DNA of 64,000 nucleotides from Pedobacter caeni (GCF_900129215.1 NZ_FQUQ01000003.1:700101-764100); one strand, 5' to 3'. Counted from the stretch's first letter, positions 1 to 9,434 are shown. Program-made: numbers and translations. Notes: generated by a model not told the origin, from the sequence alone.

Positions 1-2428
1 TTCCACAAGTATGGCCTTTTCTCAACAATTTATCCTTAAAGGCGTTACTTCCGATCTTCAAAAGAATATACTTCCCTTTGCCAGTATCTATATTCAGGGT
101 ACAAGTAAAGGTACTTCTGCAAATACCAATGGAGAATTTCAACTTAAGCTTGAAAAAGGAAAATACAATTTGGTATTCAGGGCGGTAGGTTATAAACAGC
201 TGATAAAGGAGGTTGAGATCAGCAAGGATACTGATTTGTCTGTCGCAATGGAAGCAGAAGCCTATCAGTTAAAGGATGTAGTGATCAAAGTCAATGCCGA
301 AGATCCTGCTTACGAAATCATCAGGAATGCGATCAAAAAACGTAAGGGGCATTTAAAAGAAGTGGAATCTTATTCTTGTGATACTTATATCAAAGGGGTG
401 GCCAAACTCAAAAACGCGCCAAAAAAATTCCTGGGTATGGAGGTACAGGGGCAATTAAAAGATCTGGGGCTCGACTCTGGCAAAAGGGGGATACTTTTTC
501 TGTCAGAATCCGTTTCTAAGTTTAACTTCCAGCAGCCCAACAAAATTAATGAAGAAATGATTTCTTCAAAGGTGAGCGGGAACAGCAATGGTTTTAGTTT
601 TAACCAGGCTACCGATTTTTTGGTCAGTTTTTATAAGAATACAGTGGAGATCAGCGACCTGAGTCGTGTAGGTTTCGTTTCTCCAATTGCAGATAATGCC
701 ATGCTGTTTTATCGTTATAAGTTCATCGGGACTTTCAGGGAAGGCAATGACTGGATCAATAAAATACAGGTCATCTCCAGACGTAAATACGATCAGGTCT
801 TTAACGGCTATATCTATATCATTGACGACAGCTGGAGGATTCATAGCGCTGATCTGGAGCTGACCAACAATTCTATGATCGAAGGGATTGATACACTCCG
901 GATCAAACAACAGTTTATTCCTGTGAAAAATGGAAAATGGATGCTGGCCAGTCAGCGTTACGATTACTCCGGTGGGATTTTTAGCTTCAAATTTATGGGT
1001 ACCTATACCGGTGTGTTTAGTAACTATAACATTGAACCCAATTTTCCGCCAAAGTTCTTTACCAACAGAGTGTTGAAGGTAAATGCCGATGCCAATAAGA
1101 AAGATTCTGCCTATTGGGCAGGAATACGCCCCATATTGTTAACTCCGGAAGAAAGCAGGGATTATGTAAAAAAGGACAGTCTCAAATTGTGGAGGAGTTC
1201 CGACCGGTACCAGGATTCTATTGATAGAAAAGCAAATAAATTTAAGTTCTTTAAGGCTTTGACATTGGGTTATACCCATCAGAATACCAAGAAAAAGGAA
1301 GTATGGAACATCAGTGGACCGCTTTTTAGTCTCAACTATAATACAATCGAAGGTTGGGTGTATAGTCCCGGACTAACCTATAGAAAGACACTGAAGGATA
1401 GTACTGTACTTATCGCAAAAGTCAATGGACGTTATGGTTTTGAAAATAAAAAGCTGAGTGCAAATGCGAGCCTGGGGTATGTTTACGACCGGAAACACAA
1501 TGGCTATATCGGCTTAAGCGGAGGAACAAGTTATGCTGACTTTAACAGCAATTACATGGCGATACCGCCGCTTTTTAATACAATAAGTACTTTGTTTTCG
1601 AAAGAGAATATCTTAAAACTGTATAAAAAGGATTTTGTAAATGTCTTTTCGGGAAGGGAGCTGAGTAATGGATTATACCTTTCAGGTAATGTGGAGTATG
1701 CCAGTAGAACTCCTTTAGTCAATACTTCGTTCAGAACAACAAGACGCTTCCCTGATAAGGAGTTTACTGCCAATAATCCCTATCCTACAGCGGGGAATGA
1801 TGCTGCTTTTAACGCACACAAAGCCCTGACCATTGGAGTATCTTTAAATATAGCTTTTGCACAGACCTATATCGAACGTCCTGATTTTAATGTCAAACAA
1901 GGTTCTGTTTATCCAAAGCTTCAGCTGGATTACCGCAAAGGGATAAAAGGCGTATTAAACTCTGATGTAGATTTTGATTATGTAGGCGCCCGTATCTTTG
2001 ACTCCAATAAGAAACTGGGAATCCTTGGCGCTTTCAGGTATAGTGTAGCTGGGGGTAAATTCCTCAACAGAAACAAAATGTATTATATGGATTTCAAGCA
2101 TTTTGCCGGAAGTGATATCTTTGTCTATACTCAGTTTGCCGATGGTTTTATGATGCTCAGCCCATATGAATTCAGCACGGGAAAGCAGTTTTTAGAAGCG
2201 CATTTTGAACACAATTTTGGAGGTTTGTTTTTAAGCAAGATCCCTTTGTTTAAAAAACTAAAGCTGGAAGAGGTGATTGGTGTGAATTACCTGCGCTCTG
2301 ATGTGATTAAGAATTATACGGAGGCTTATATTGGTGTACAGCGATTCGGCTTAAGATTGAATTTTGTAAAGAACTTTAATTACAATAACAGAAGTAGTAC
2401 CGGATTTAGAATATCAGCTGCATTATAA
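1..2428 (+). CDS. DUF5686 / CarboxypepD_reg-like outer-membrane-associated protein (5' partial)
   Basis: About 805 residues are visible. A carboxypeptidase-regulatory-like beta-sandwich occupies roughly residues 8-85 (it contains GTSKGTSANTNGEF and a VVFRAVGYK-type strand). The DUF5686 body follows and ends in alternating beta strands typical of an outer-membrane barrel. The first Met at position 11 is followed by AFSQQF, which looks like the end of a signal peptide, and the frame stays open to the window edge. The true start is therefore probably outside the window. Proteins of this family are surface or periplasmic in Bacteroidota, and their substrate is not known to me. A second member lies at 42292-44817. 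A strong hairpin terminator follows. Confidence 0.8.
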   Translation, partial: STSMAFSQQFILKGVTSDLQKNILPFASIYIQGTSKGTSANTNGEFQLKLEKGKYNLVFRAVGYKQLIKEVEISKDTDLSVAMEAEAYQLKDVVIKVNAEDPAYEIIRNAIKKRKGHLKEVESYSCDTYIKGVAKLKNAPKKFLGMEVQGQLKDLGLDSGKRGILFLSESVSKFNFQQPNKINEEMISSKVSGNSNGFSFNQATDFLVSFYKNTVEISDLSRVGFVSPIADNAMLFYRYKFIGTFREGNDWINKIQVISRRKYDQVFNGYIYIIDDSWRIHSADLELTNNSMIEGIDTLRIKQQFIPVKNGKWMLASQRYDYSGGIFSFKFMGTYTGVFSNYNIEPNFPPKFFTNRVLKVNADANKKDSAYWAGIRPILLTPEESRDYVKKDSLKLWRSSDRYQDSIDRKANKFKFFKALTLGYTHQNTKKKEVWNISGPLFSLNYNTIEGWVYSPGLTYRKTLKDSTVLIAKVNGRYGFENKKLSANASLGYVYDRKHNGYIGLSGGTSYADFNSNYMAIPPLFNTISTLFSKENILKLYKKDFVNVFSGRELSNGLYLSGNVEYASRTPLVNTSFRTTRRFPDKEFTANNPYPTAGNDAAFNAHKALTIGVSLNIAFAQTYIERPDFNVKQGSVYPKLQLDYRKGIKGVLNSDVDFDYVGARIFDSNKKLGILGAFRYSVAGGKFLNRNKMYYMDFKHFAGSDIFVYTQFADGFMMLSPYEFSTGKQFLEAHFEHNFGGLFLSKIPLFKKLKLEEVIGVNYLRSDVIKNYTEAYIGVQRFGLRLNFVKNFNYNNRSSTGFRISAAL

Positions 2429-2430
2429 TA

Positions 2431-2461
2431 AAAAACCTGTTGGCTCTGCCAACAGGTTTTT
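2431..2461. terminator. Bidirectional intrinsic terminator between the DUF5686 gene and icd
   Basis: A perfect 14-bp stem (AAAAACCTGTTGGC / GCCAACAGGTTTTT) with a TCT loop. It has A- and T-runs on both sides, so it can stop transcription from both convergent genes. Confidence 0.9.
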
Positions 2462-2475
2462 TGTCTTAAAAAAGA

Positions 2476-3711
2476 CTAAGCTAATTTTGCTTGTAGATTC
2501 TCATCAATAGCTGCTAAGAATTCTTCAGTATATAAGTAGTGTTTGCCATGCTCAACTTTGTTGCCATGGATACAAACCGCTAAATCTTTAGTCATTTTTC
2601 CGCTTTCTACAGTTTCAATACAAACCTGCTCTAAAGCCTGACAGAATTTAACCAATTCCTGGTTGTTGTCTAAAATACCACGGAACTCTAAACCTCTTGT
2701 CCATGCGAAGATCGAAGCAATAGGGTTAGTCGAAGTAGGTTTTCCAGCCTGGTGGTCACGGTAGTGACGGGTAACGGTACCATGTGCTGCTTCCGCTTCC
2801 ATCGTTTTTCCGTCTGGTGTGATCAACACAGATGTCATTAGTCCTAATGAGCCAAATCCTTGTGCTACCGTGTCAGACTGAACATCTCCGTCATAGTTTT
2901 TACAAGCCCATACAAAGTTACCATTCCATTTTAATGCAGATGCAACCATGTCATCGATCAAACGGTGCTCATAAGTAATTCCTGCTGCATCAAATCTTGC
3001 TTTGAAGTCGTTTTCATAGATCTCCTGGAAGATATCTTTGAAACGTCCGTCGTATTTTTTAAGAATGGTATTTTTTGTAGATAGGTATAAAGGCCATTTT
3101 TTGCTCAATGCCTGGTTAAAACATGCATTAGCGAAACCACGGATACTTTCGTCAGTATTATACATGGCTAGTGCAACACCATCACCTTTGAAGTTGTATA
3201 CATCAAATGATTGAACCTCGCTGCCATCTTCAGGAGTGAAGGTTAAGGTTAATTTACCTTTTCCTTTAGTCACCAAATCAGTAGCACGGTATTGATCACC
3301 AAAAGCATGACGGCCGATACAGATCGGTGCAGTCCAGTTTGGTACTAAACGCGGAACATTGCTCATCACAATCGGCTCACGGAAAACAGTTCCATCTAAA
3401 ATATTACGGATGGTTCCGTTAGGTGATTTCCACATTTGTTTCAAATTAAATTCCTTCACACGGTCTTCATCAGGAGTGATGGTTGCGCATTTGATTCCTA
3501 CACCATATTTCTTGATCGCCTCAGCTGCATCAATCGTTACCTGGTCATTGGTTTCATCACGATACTCTACACCTAAATCATAATATTTGATGTCAAGTTC
3601 CAAATAAGGAAGGATTAGTTTATCTTTAATGAATTTCCAAATGATGCGGGTCATTTCATCACCATCTAACTCTACAACGGGTTGGGTTACTTTAATTTTT
3701 TGTACAGACAT
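2476..3711 (-). CDS. icd: NADP-dependent isocitrate dehydrogenase
   Basis: A 411-residue protein of the eukaryotic-type, homodimeric NADP-IDH class. It converts isocitrate to 2-oxoglutarate, CO2 and NADPH in the TCA cycle in the cytoplasm. Visible family motifs are VELDGDEMTR near the N-terminus, KSPNGTIRN (substrate-binding Ser/Asn/Arg), the LIDDMVA region with metal-binding Asp residues, and the GTVTRHY coenzyme loop typical of NADP enzymes. Length is normal for this class. A TATCTTTG element (minus strand, 3744-3751) lies about 33 nt before the start and could be a Bacteroidota -7 element, but no good -33 partner is seen. It is convergent with the preceding gene and divergent from the next. 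Confidence 0.96.
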   Translation of the reverse strand: MSVQKIKVTQPVVELDGDEMTRIIWKFIKDKLILPYLELDIKYYDLGVEYRDETNDQVTIDAAEAIKKYGVGIKCATITPDEDRVKEFNLKQMWKSPNGTIRNILDGTVFREPIVMSNVPRLVPNWTAPICIGRHAFGDQYRATDLVTKGKGKLTLTFTPEDGSEVQSFDVYNFKGDGVALAMYNTDESIRGFANACFNQALSKKWPLYLSTKNTILKKYDGRFKDIFQEIYENDFKARFDAAGITYEHRLIDDMVASALKWNGNFVWACKNYDGDVQSDTVAQGFGSLGLMTSVLITPDGKTMEAEAAHGTVTRHYRDHQAGKPTSTNPIASIFAWTRGLEFRGILDNNQELVKFCQALEQVCIETVESGKMTKDLAVCIHGNKVEHGKHYLYTEEFLAAIDENLQAKLA

Positions 3712-3839
3712 ATTAGTGGATATAATTTTAATTGTTGAAATAACAAAGATATAAATTTTGAGTTTATAGCCTCATTTTCTGACAATATCCAAAAACAATT
3801 AAAGATTTTATAACGTTATGATGATATAAACTTACCATT

Positions 3840-4244
3840 ATGAGTATCGAAAAAAAGGATAAACTTCATCCCACAGACCTTGGGGAAACTAAAGATTTTG
3901 ACAATCTTTCTTACGATAAGGATAAAAACAGTTTTGTATTTGATGTGAAAGGCACAGAAAAGGAGTACGATCATCCTTTACCCTACGATACTTCAGCTCC
4001 CAATGGAGAAGATAGCATTTCTACCTATGATGAAGCCAATCCTTATAATGGAAGTGAGTACAATGATGCAGAACAGATTGGCGAAAATCTGGAAGAAGCA
4101 GGAATGCACATTGACAATGGTGAAAGTGTATCCCTGAATCCTGAAGATGAATTGCTTGGGCGAACTGCAGAAGACGACCGTGAGGACCTGGACGAAGAGG
4201 GCTATCCGATAAATGATGCCCCTGCCATCCGAAAGAAATTTTAA
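3840..4244 (+). CDS. Small highly acidic protein of unknown function
   Basis: A 134-residue, strongly Asp/Glu-rich soluble protein without signal peptide or membrane segment. It has repeated Tyr/Asn/Asp-rich stretches (for example NPYNGSEYNDAEQ) and looks largely disordered. I do not recognise a domain. The stop codon lies inside a TTAA palindrome shared with the stop of dnaX on the other strand, so the two genes overlap tail to tail by 4 bp. That tight junction supports both ends. It is possibly a conserved Sphingobacteriaceae hypothetical, but this is not shown by the sequence. Confidence 0.7.
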   Translation: MSIEKKDKLHPTDLGETKDFDNLSYDKDKNSFVFDVKGTEKEYDHPLPYDTSAPNGEDSISTYDEANPYNGSEYNDAEQIGENLEEAGMHIDNGESVSLNPEDELLGRTAEDDREDLDEEGYPINDAPAIRKKF

Positions 4245-6061
4245 GGATTTACGTCTAAGTTGAACTTACGGCGGAATTCATCCAGCTTAGGGTTCTTGTC
4301 TACCAGATACTGGTACTTCTCTGTACTGGTGTATAATCTGTTTACAACTTCCCTTGCCATTTGTATGGTCCTGATCGAAACATTAAAGTTTTTAAGCCTT
4401 GGCCTTAAGAAGTTCATCAGGTCCACCATCTCCTCCTGTAACAGGCTTTCCTGAAGCTTATGCTCCACTTTTACAATAATAGTCTCTGTTCCTTCCAGTT
4501 GAGGATCTGCCCCCGACATCAGGGTGTAGATATTGATCTTTCCTGAAGTTTTTGCACTTTCTGAATATTCGTTCCAATAAACCAGAAGCTGGGGGAGGGT
4601 AAATATTTCCCTGTCATCACCACTGATGTATTTTGGCTCATCACTGTCTTCTCCTGCCGAATTTCGGTTCAGGTCTGTTAACGATGGAATGAAAGTTCCG
4701 GTATTGCTGCCGCTAAGGTTGATCTTTTGATTTAACGCAATCTTTGCAGTAGGGGCAGGACTTGCTGATTTCACCGGAGCGCTTACGGCAGGTGCAGGAA
4801 CAGGCTTTGGAGCAGGTTCTGGTACGATAGGAGCCTTTTCGGCTGATATAGAGGGAGTAACAACCGGAGCTGGATTTTGAGCTGCCGGCGGACTTACATT
4901 AGTTTTTTTTTTAATCTGATCTTGGTCAGTTGCGGAGGTGTGGTTAGGTTGCTGGGCGAGTTGAAGTACCGAAGGAATATGGCACATCTTGATCAGGGCC
5001 AGCTCCACCTGGAGCCGCTGGTTCTTGCTGTTCTTATATATCAGGTCGCACTGATTGGCAAGGTTTAAAGCCGTCAGTACAAAGGAAACCGGAGTTTGCT
5101 GACTCTGACTGATGTACTTTTGCTTGATGTTTTCACTGACCTCCAATAACTTTGTCGTTTGCGGATCTTTGGCCACCAGGAGGTTTCTCAGGTGACTTGC
5201 CAGTCCGTTGATGAAGTTGTTTCCATCGAAACCATTGTTCAATACCTCATCAAATAAAACAAGGGCATTGCTCACGTCAGCAGTGGTCAGGTATTGAGTA
5301 AGCCTGAAATAGTAATCATAATCCAGAATGTTCAGGTTATCAATTACTGATTTATAGGTCAGGTTTTTATTGGTATAACTAACGATCTGGTCAAACATCG
5401 ACAGCGCATCTCTTAATCCGCCATCGGCCTTTTGGGCAATGATGTGTAAGCCATCTGCTTCAACATTGATGTTTTCCCGTATGGCAATCTTGTTCAGGTG
5501 ACTGGAAATGTCATCTACCTGAATCCGGTTAAAATCAAAAATCTGACAACGGGAAAGAATCGTTGGCAGGATTTTATGTTTTTCCGTAGTTGCCAATATA
5601 AATATAGCATAAGATGGAGGTTCTTCCAGCGTTTTCAGAAAAGCATTAAATGCATTTGCGGAAAGCATGTGCACCTCATCAATAATATAAATCTTGTATT
5701 TTCCTGCTTGTGGCGGAATGCGGACCTGCTCAATCAAACTACGGATGTCGTCAACAGAGTTGTTCGATGCCGCATCTAATTCATGAAAATTAAAAGAATG
5801 ACCTGTTTGAAAAGAAACACAGGAATCACAGGTTCCACAAGCTTCCTGATCTGCGGTCAGACTGGTACAGTTGATGGTCTTCGCCAGGATTCTTGCACAG
5901 GTAGTTTTACCCACACCCCTAGGGCCACAAAACAAAAAAGCCTGGGCCAGCTGGTTATTTTTAATGGCGTTCTTTAGTGTCCCTGTAATGTGGTGCTGGC
6001 CAACAACGGTTTCAAACGTTGCAGGACGATATTTACGGGCTGATACTATAAAATTCTCCAT
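4241..6061 (-). CDS. dnaX: DNA polymerase III subunit gamma/tau
   Basis: A 606-residue clamp-loader ATPase subunit that loads the beta clamp during replication. The N-terminal AAA+ module shows Walker A GPRGVGKT (residues 46-53), zinc-binding cysteines (C65, C75, C78, C81), Walker B DEVH (128-131) and the sensor motif ILATTEKHKILPTILSRCQ. Domain III follows. A Pro/Ala/Lys-rich flexible linker spans roughly residues 375-440, and then comes a tau-type C-terminal part. The gene is a single cistron. The 4-bp shared TTAA stop with the convergent acidic-protein gene leaves no room for a separate terminator. I see no obvious frameshift signal for a gamma form, but a visual check is not decisive. Confidence 0.96.
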   Translation of the reverse strand: MENFIVSARKYRPATFETVVGQHHITGTLKNAIKNNQLAQAFLFCGPRGVGKTTCARILAKTINCTSLTADQEACGTCDSCVSFQTGHSFNFHELDAASNNSVDDIRSLIEQVRIPPQAGKYKIYIIDEVHMLSANAFNAFLKTLEEPPSYAIFILATTEKHKILPTILSRCQIFDFNRIQVDDISSHLNKIAIRENINVEADGLHIIAQKADGGLRDALSMFDQIVSYTNKNLTYKSVIDNLNILDYDYYFRLTQYLTTADVSNALVLFDEVLNNGFDGNNFINGLASHLRNLLVAKDPQTTKLLEVSENIKQKYISQSQQTPVSFVLTALNLANQCDLIYKNSKNQRLQVELALIKMCHIPSVLQLAQQPNHTSATDQDQIKKKTNVSPPAAQNPAPVVTPSISAEKAPIVPEPAPKPVPAPAVSAPVKSASPAPTAKIALNQKINLSGSNTGTFIPSLTDLNRNSAGEDSDEPKYISGDDREIFTLPQLLVYWNEYSESAKTSGKINIYTLMSGADPQLEGTETIIVKVEHKLQESLLQEEMVDLMNFLRPRLKNFNVSIRTIQMAREVVNRLYTSTEKYQYLVDKNPKLDEFRRKFNLDVNP

Positions 6062-6172
6062 TCGTCAACGAAATTATAAATTTTTTATGGAGCTGGAGGG
6101 ATTTGTTGGAAAATAAAATGAAGAGTTGTGGAATTAAGTGGTTTTCACTTTTCTTAAATTGATAATTTAGTT

Positions 6173-6180
6173 TAGATTTG
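6173..6180 (+). promoter_or_regulatory. Candidate -7 promoter element for the tandem secreted-protein genes
   Basis: TAGATTTG matches the Bacteroidota -7 form TAnnTTTG and lies 22 nt before the ATG at 6203. The T-rich -33 region lacks a clean TTTG at the usual spacing, so this is a moderate call. Confidence 0.45.
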
Positions 6181-6202
6181 TGCATAAATATAAACAATTT
6201 TT

Positions 6203-7450
6203 ATGAAACGCTTTCTTTGTGGCTTGCTTTTAGCCTTGCCATTGTTGAGTTCTGCCCAGTTGAATTTCCATAAAGGATATGTTCTGACCAATTCAAAAGA
6301 TACTTTAAAAGGATATCTGGATTATAAAGAAGGAAAGAACAATCCTGTATCTGTTATTTTTAAATCTGAATTAAATGGGAATCTGCAAACTTATAACCTT
6401 AAAAATTGTGCAGGTTACCAAATCAATGAAATGGTGTCTTATCAACGGCACCAGGTCAACATCAGCTTAAGTCCGGAAGCACTTTCGGCTATTCCCCAAG
6501 TTATTGATACCACCTCCAGAAGAGATACTGTTTTTCTTCAGGTGTTACAATCAGGGCAACACCTGACCTTATTTTCATACGAAGACGACATTAAGAAAAG
6601 ATTTTTTATTCTGGATAAAGGAGAGGTAGAGCCGCAGGAGCTCATCAGACTACTTTATTTTAAGTCGGGGAACTCGGGGGCGGTACTGACAAATGCAAGA
6701 TATGCACGTCAGTTACTGATGCTCTTAAGAAAATATAATAAACTGACCCCTGCAATAGAAAGCCGTTTGGGCCGGCTCAATTATGACCAGGCCGATCTGT
6801 TAAAGCTTGTCGGGCATATTAATGATCAGGAGCCAGAGAAATCCAGGTTCCCAAAATCGAGGTTCTTTGTCGGACTTGGCGTAAATGCAAGCACCCTTGG
6901 TTTTACCGGTGCGCATGAGCTGGCCGGACCGGATGCAAAATCAAAACTCTCTTTTGGGCCCACAATCACTGCAGGGGTAGATGTATTTGCTAACCCTGCC
7001 ATTCGCAAAATGGTTTTCAGAATGGAACTTGCCCTGATGATGGGCAGTAACTCAGCTTCCACGCTGGTAAGAAAACAGTCCTTTGATCAGATGGAAGCTG
7101 TACTTACCCCACAACTCATTTATCATTTCTATAATGCGGAGGCTTTTAAAGCATTTTTTGGTGTTGGTGTCGGATTGAATTTTGCCAGTTACCGCAATCA
7201 AAAAGCCATCAGGCATGTGAACGATTTTTTTACAGGAGCAGAAGTGATTAAAGAGAACGAGCCTAGTCATATGTTGGATTTGCAAAGTTTCTATTTTAAT
7301 TTTCCGGTAACCGCAGGAGTGGTGTTAAATAAAAAGATCGAATTGTCTCTTGGTTACAGCATGCCTACGGCCCTCACTAATTATACTTATTTTAATGCAG
7401 ATAAGCAACGATTCAGGTTAGGCATTAATTATCTCTTTGGTAAACATTAA
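6203..7450 (+). CDS. Secreted protein with C-terminal outer-membrane beta-barrel-like region (paralogue 1)
   Basis: A 415-residue protein with a clear signal peptide (MKRFLCGLLLALPLLSSAQ). The N-terminal soluble part contains FHKGYVLTNSKDTLKGY and a RRDTVFLQVLQ strand. The C-terminal ~190 residues (from about residue 215, RFFVGLGVNAS) read as alternating strands ending in RLGINYLFGKH, like a small porin-type barrel (PorT/OmpW-like). I do not know the function. The next gene is a close paralogue in the same orientation 34 bp downstream, so the two probably form one transcript that arose by tandem duplication. Confidence 0.75.
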   Translation: MKRFLCGLLLALPLLSSAQLNFHKGYVLTNSKDTLKGYLDYKEGKNNPVSVIFKSELNGNLQTYNLKNCAGYQINEMVSYQRHQVNISLSPEALSAIPQVIDTTSRRDTVFLQVLQSGQHLTLFSYEDDIKKRFFILDKGEVEPQELIRLLYFKSGNSGAVLTNARYARQLLMLLRKYNKLTPAIESRLGRLNYDQADLLKLVGHINDQEPEKSRFPKSRFFVGLGVNASTLGFTGAHELAGPDAKSKLSFGPTITAGVDVFANPAIRKMVFRMELALMMGSNSASTLVRKQSFDQMEAVLTPQLIYHFYNAEAFKAFFGVGVGLNFASYRNQKAIRHVNDFFTGAEVIKENEPSHMLDLQSFYFNFPVTAGVVLNKKIELSLGYSMPTALTNYTYFNADKQRFRLGINYLFGKH

Positions 7451-7484
7451 ATACGGACACCCTCATTAAAATCACATGATATAT

Positions 7485-8717
7485 ATGAAGCAATTTCTTG
7501 TTGGACTCTTTCTGGCCATTCCTATGATGAGCATTGCTCAGTCTAATTTCCACAAAGGATACCTGATCACAAATGCTAATGATACTTTAAAAGGGTATAT
7601 TGATTATAAGGAGGGCTCTTCAAATTCGGATTCTTTTATTTTTAAATCAGATTTGAGTGCTAAGCCTCAATCCTATAATTTAACCAATTGTGCCGCTTAT
7701 GGCATTGATGGATTGGTTGCTTATCAACGATTTTTAGTGAACATCAGCCTGGGGTCTGAAGACCTGGGGAAACTTTCTGATGTGATCGATCGCAGTTCAA
7801 GAAGAGATACTGTATTTCTTGAAGTATTGCAGGTTGGTCCAAAAGTCTCGTTGTATATCTATAGGGATCGCATAAAGAAAAGATATTATATTCTGGACAG
7901 GGATGATCAGGAACCCTCTGAACTATTGAGGCATCTTTATAATAACCCGAATAATCCCGGAAGTGCCATCACGAATGTTGAATATGCGCGTCAATTGATT
8001 CCGGTTTTGAAAAAATATGACCAATGGACAGAAACAAGTGAGTATAAGCTACGGGGATTGGGGTATAATAGTGCTGAATTGTTGAAAATAGTCGCCCGGA
8101 TCAACAATCAACAGGTTGAGAAGTCTGGAACTCCAAAGTTAAGATTCTTTGTGGGAGCTGGTATAAATCTGTCAGATACGAGGTTTAAAGGTAAAAATAA
8201 ACTTGCCTCAAAAACAGCAACATCAAAAACGTCTGTTGATCCTATGATTAGTGGGGGTGTTGATTTCTTTGCGAATCCTTCTATAAGAAGATTGCTTTTT
8301 AGGATCGAGCTGACATTGGCATCTGGTAAAAGTGAAGTGACCAGCGAAGATGCCGGAAGTTCATTTGACCTGATTGCCCTGACGATAAATCCGCAAATCA
8401 TTTATAATTTTTACAACGCTGAGAATTTTAAGTTTTTTATGGGAGCAGGACCGGAAATGACCTATTCGAAATACAGCAATCAAAAGGCTTATCTTCTGGT
8501 TAGAAATGTAATTCCAGAGGGAAGAAGAGAAGAGGTGAAATTGGATCTGAGATCTTTCTATGCCACTTTTCAAGCAACAGCCGGTGTGGTTCTGAATAAA
8601 AGGCTGGAATTATCAATAGGTTATTCTTTACCCTCAAGCTTAACTAATTACGCTTATTATGGCCTGGAAAGAACGAAGTTCAGGGCTGGCATTAATTATC
8701 TCTTTGGTAAACGCTAA
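7485..8717 (+). CDS. Secreted protein with C-terminal beta-barrel-like region (paralogue 2)
   Basis: A 410-residue paralogue of the preceding gene. It shares the order signal peptide, FHKGYLITNANDTLKGY, RRDTVFLEVLQ, a RFFVGAGINL strand and the ending GINYLFGKR. I place the start at the ATG at 7485 because it gives MKQFLVGLF aligned with MKRFLCGLL of the paralogue. An in-frame ATG at 7476 would add only MIY. The N-terminal part is clearly more similar between the copies than the barrel loops, where insertions and substitutions cluster. Surface-loop diversification is an inference. Confidence 0.75.
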   Translation: MKQFLVGLFLAIPMMSIAQSNFHKGYLITNANDTLKGYIDYKEGSSNSDSFIFKSDLSAKPQSYNLTNCAAYGIDGLVAYQRFLVNISLGSEDLGKLSDVIDRSSRRDTVFLEVLQVGPKVSLYIYRDRIKKRYYILDRDDQEPSELLRHLYNNPNNPGSAITNVEYARQLIPVLKKYDQWTETSEYKLRGLGYNSAELLKIVARINNQQVEKSGTPKLRFFVGAGINLSDTRFKGKNKLASKTATSKTSVDPMISGGVDFFANPSIRRLLFRIELTLASGKSEVTSEDAGSSFDLIALTINPQIIYNFYNAENFKFFMGAGPEMTYSKYSNQKAYLLVRNVIPEGRREEVKLDLRSFYATFQATAGVVLNKRLELSIGYSLPSSLTNYAYYGLERTKFRAGINYLFGKR

Positions 8718-8721
8718 ATCA

Positions 8722-8752
8722 TTTGATTTTTAATATTTTATTGCTACATTTG
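8722..8752 (+). promoter_or_regulatory. Promoter of the rpsF-rpsR-rplI operon
   Basis: TTTG (8722-8725), a 19-nt spacer, then TACATTTG (8745-8752). This matches the -33/-7 pattern of the primary sigma factor of Bacteroidota very well. Transcription should start around 8757-8760, leaving a leader of about 40 nt before rpsF. Confidence 0.85.
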
Positions 8753-8757
8753 CAGCC

Positions 8758-8772
8758 CCGCATTTTGTGCGG
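8758..8772 (+). promoter_or_regulatory. Hairpin at the 5' end of the rpsF leader
   Basis: CCGCA TTTTG TGCGG forms a perfect 5-bp GC-rich stem right at the predicted mRNA 5' end. It could stabilise the mRNA or take part in autogenous control by S6:S18, which is known for rpsF leaders in other bacteria. The fit to that known motif cannot be judged by eye. Confidence 0.45.
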
Positions 8773-8798
8773 TAAATAAACATAAATTAATCATAACA

Positions 8799-9161
8799 AT
8801 GAATCAGTACGAAACTGTTATCGTTCTAACCCCGTTGTTATCAGAAGAGGTTGCGAAAGAGGCATTAGCCAAATTCAGCAAAATCATCACTGATAGCGGA
8901 GCCGAAATTGTTCAAGAGGACAATTGGGGTTTGAGAAAATTAGCGTATCCGATTGAGAAAAAAGCAAGCGGATTCTTCCACCTTACAGAGTATAAATCTT
9001 CAGGTGAATTAGTAAGTAAATTGGAATTAGAACTAAAACGTGATGAGCGTGTTCTACGTTTCCTTACCATTAGATTAGATCGTCATGCGGTTGCGTATAA
9101 TGAGAAGAAACGCAGTGGTGCTTTTAACAAAAAACCTAAGAAAGAGGAGGTTGCAGGATAA
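8799..9161 (+). CDS. rpsF: 30S ribosomal protein S6
   Basis: A 120-residue S6. The N-terminal MNQYETVIVLTPLLSEE strand-helix and the central NWGLRKLAYPIEKKASGFFHL motif are diagnostic. It has a Lys-rich C-terminal tail, as often seen in Bacteroidota. S6 binds S18 and the 16S rRNA platform. It is the first gene of a three-gene ribosomal operon with a consensus promoter and short leader. Its TAA overlaps the ATG of rpsR by one base (TAATG), which suggests translational coupling of the two partner proteins. Confidence 0.97.
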   Translation: MNQYETVIVLTPLLSEEVAKEALAKFSKIITDSGAEIVQEDNWGLRKLAYPIEKKASGFFHLTEYKSSGELVSKLELELKRDERVLRFLTIRLDRHAVAYNEKKRSGAFNKKPKKEEVAG

Positions 9162-9424
9162 TGGCTAAAGATCAAATACAATATGTTACCGCTCCAAAAG
9201 TGGACGATAACAGAAAAAAATATTGCCGTTTCAAAAAGAATGGTATTAAATATATTGATTACAAAGACGCAAACTTTTTGTTAAAGTTCATCAATGATCA
9301 AGGTAAAATTTTACCTCGCCGTCTAACCGGTACTTCATTGAAATTCCAACGCAAAGTGGCTCAGGCGGTAAAACGTTCACGTCACATTGGTTTGTTACCT
9401 TTCGTTGCTGACCAATTAAAATAG
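9161..9424 (+). CDS. rpsR: 30S ribosomal protein S18
   Basis: An 87-residue S18. The diagnostic core reads KKYCRFKKNGIKYIDYKD, then LLKFINDQGKILPRRLTGTS and the basic KRSRHIGLLPFV end. It forms the S6:S18 heterodimer in the small-subunit platform. The gene starts inside the stop codon of rpsF (TAATG) and is followed after 10 bp by rplI, with GGAG just upstream of the rplI start region. Confidence 0.97.
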   Translation: MAKDQIQYVTAPKVDDNRKKYCRFKKNGIKYIDYKDANFLLKFINDQGKILPRRLTGTSLKFQRKVAQAVKRSRHIGLLPFVADQLK

Positions 9425-9434
9425 GAGCTGAAAA

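Noticed and set aside
3810..3819. ATAACGTTAT palindrome near the acidic-protein gene as another LacI site
   Set aside because: It differs from TAAAACGTTTTA in the flanks and is a common short AT-rich palindrome.
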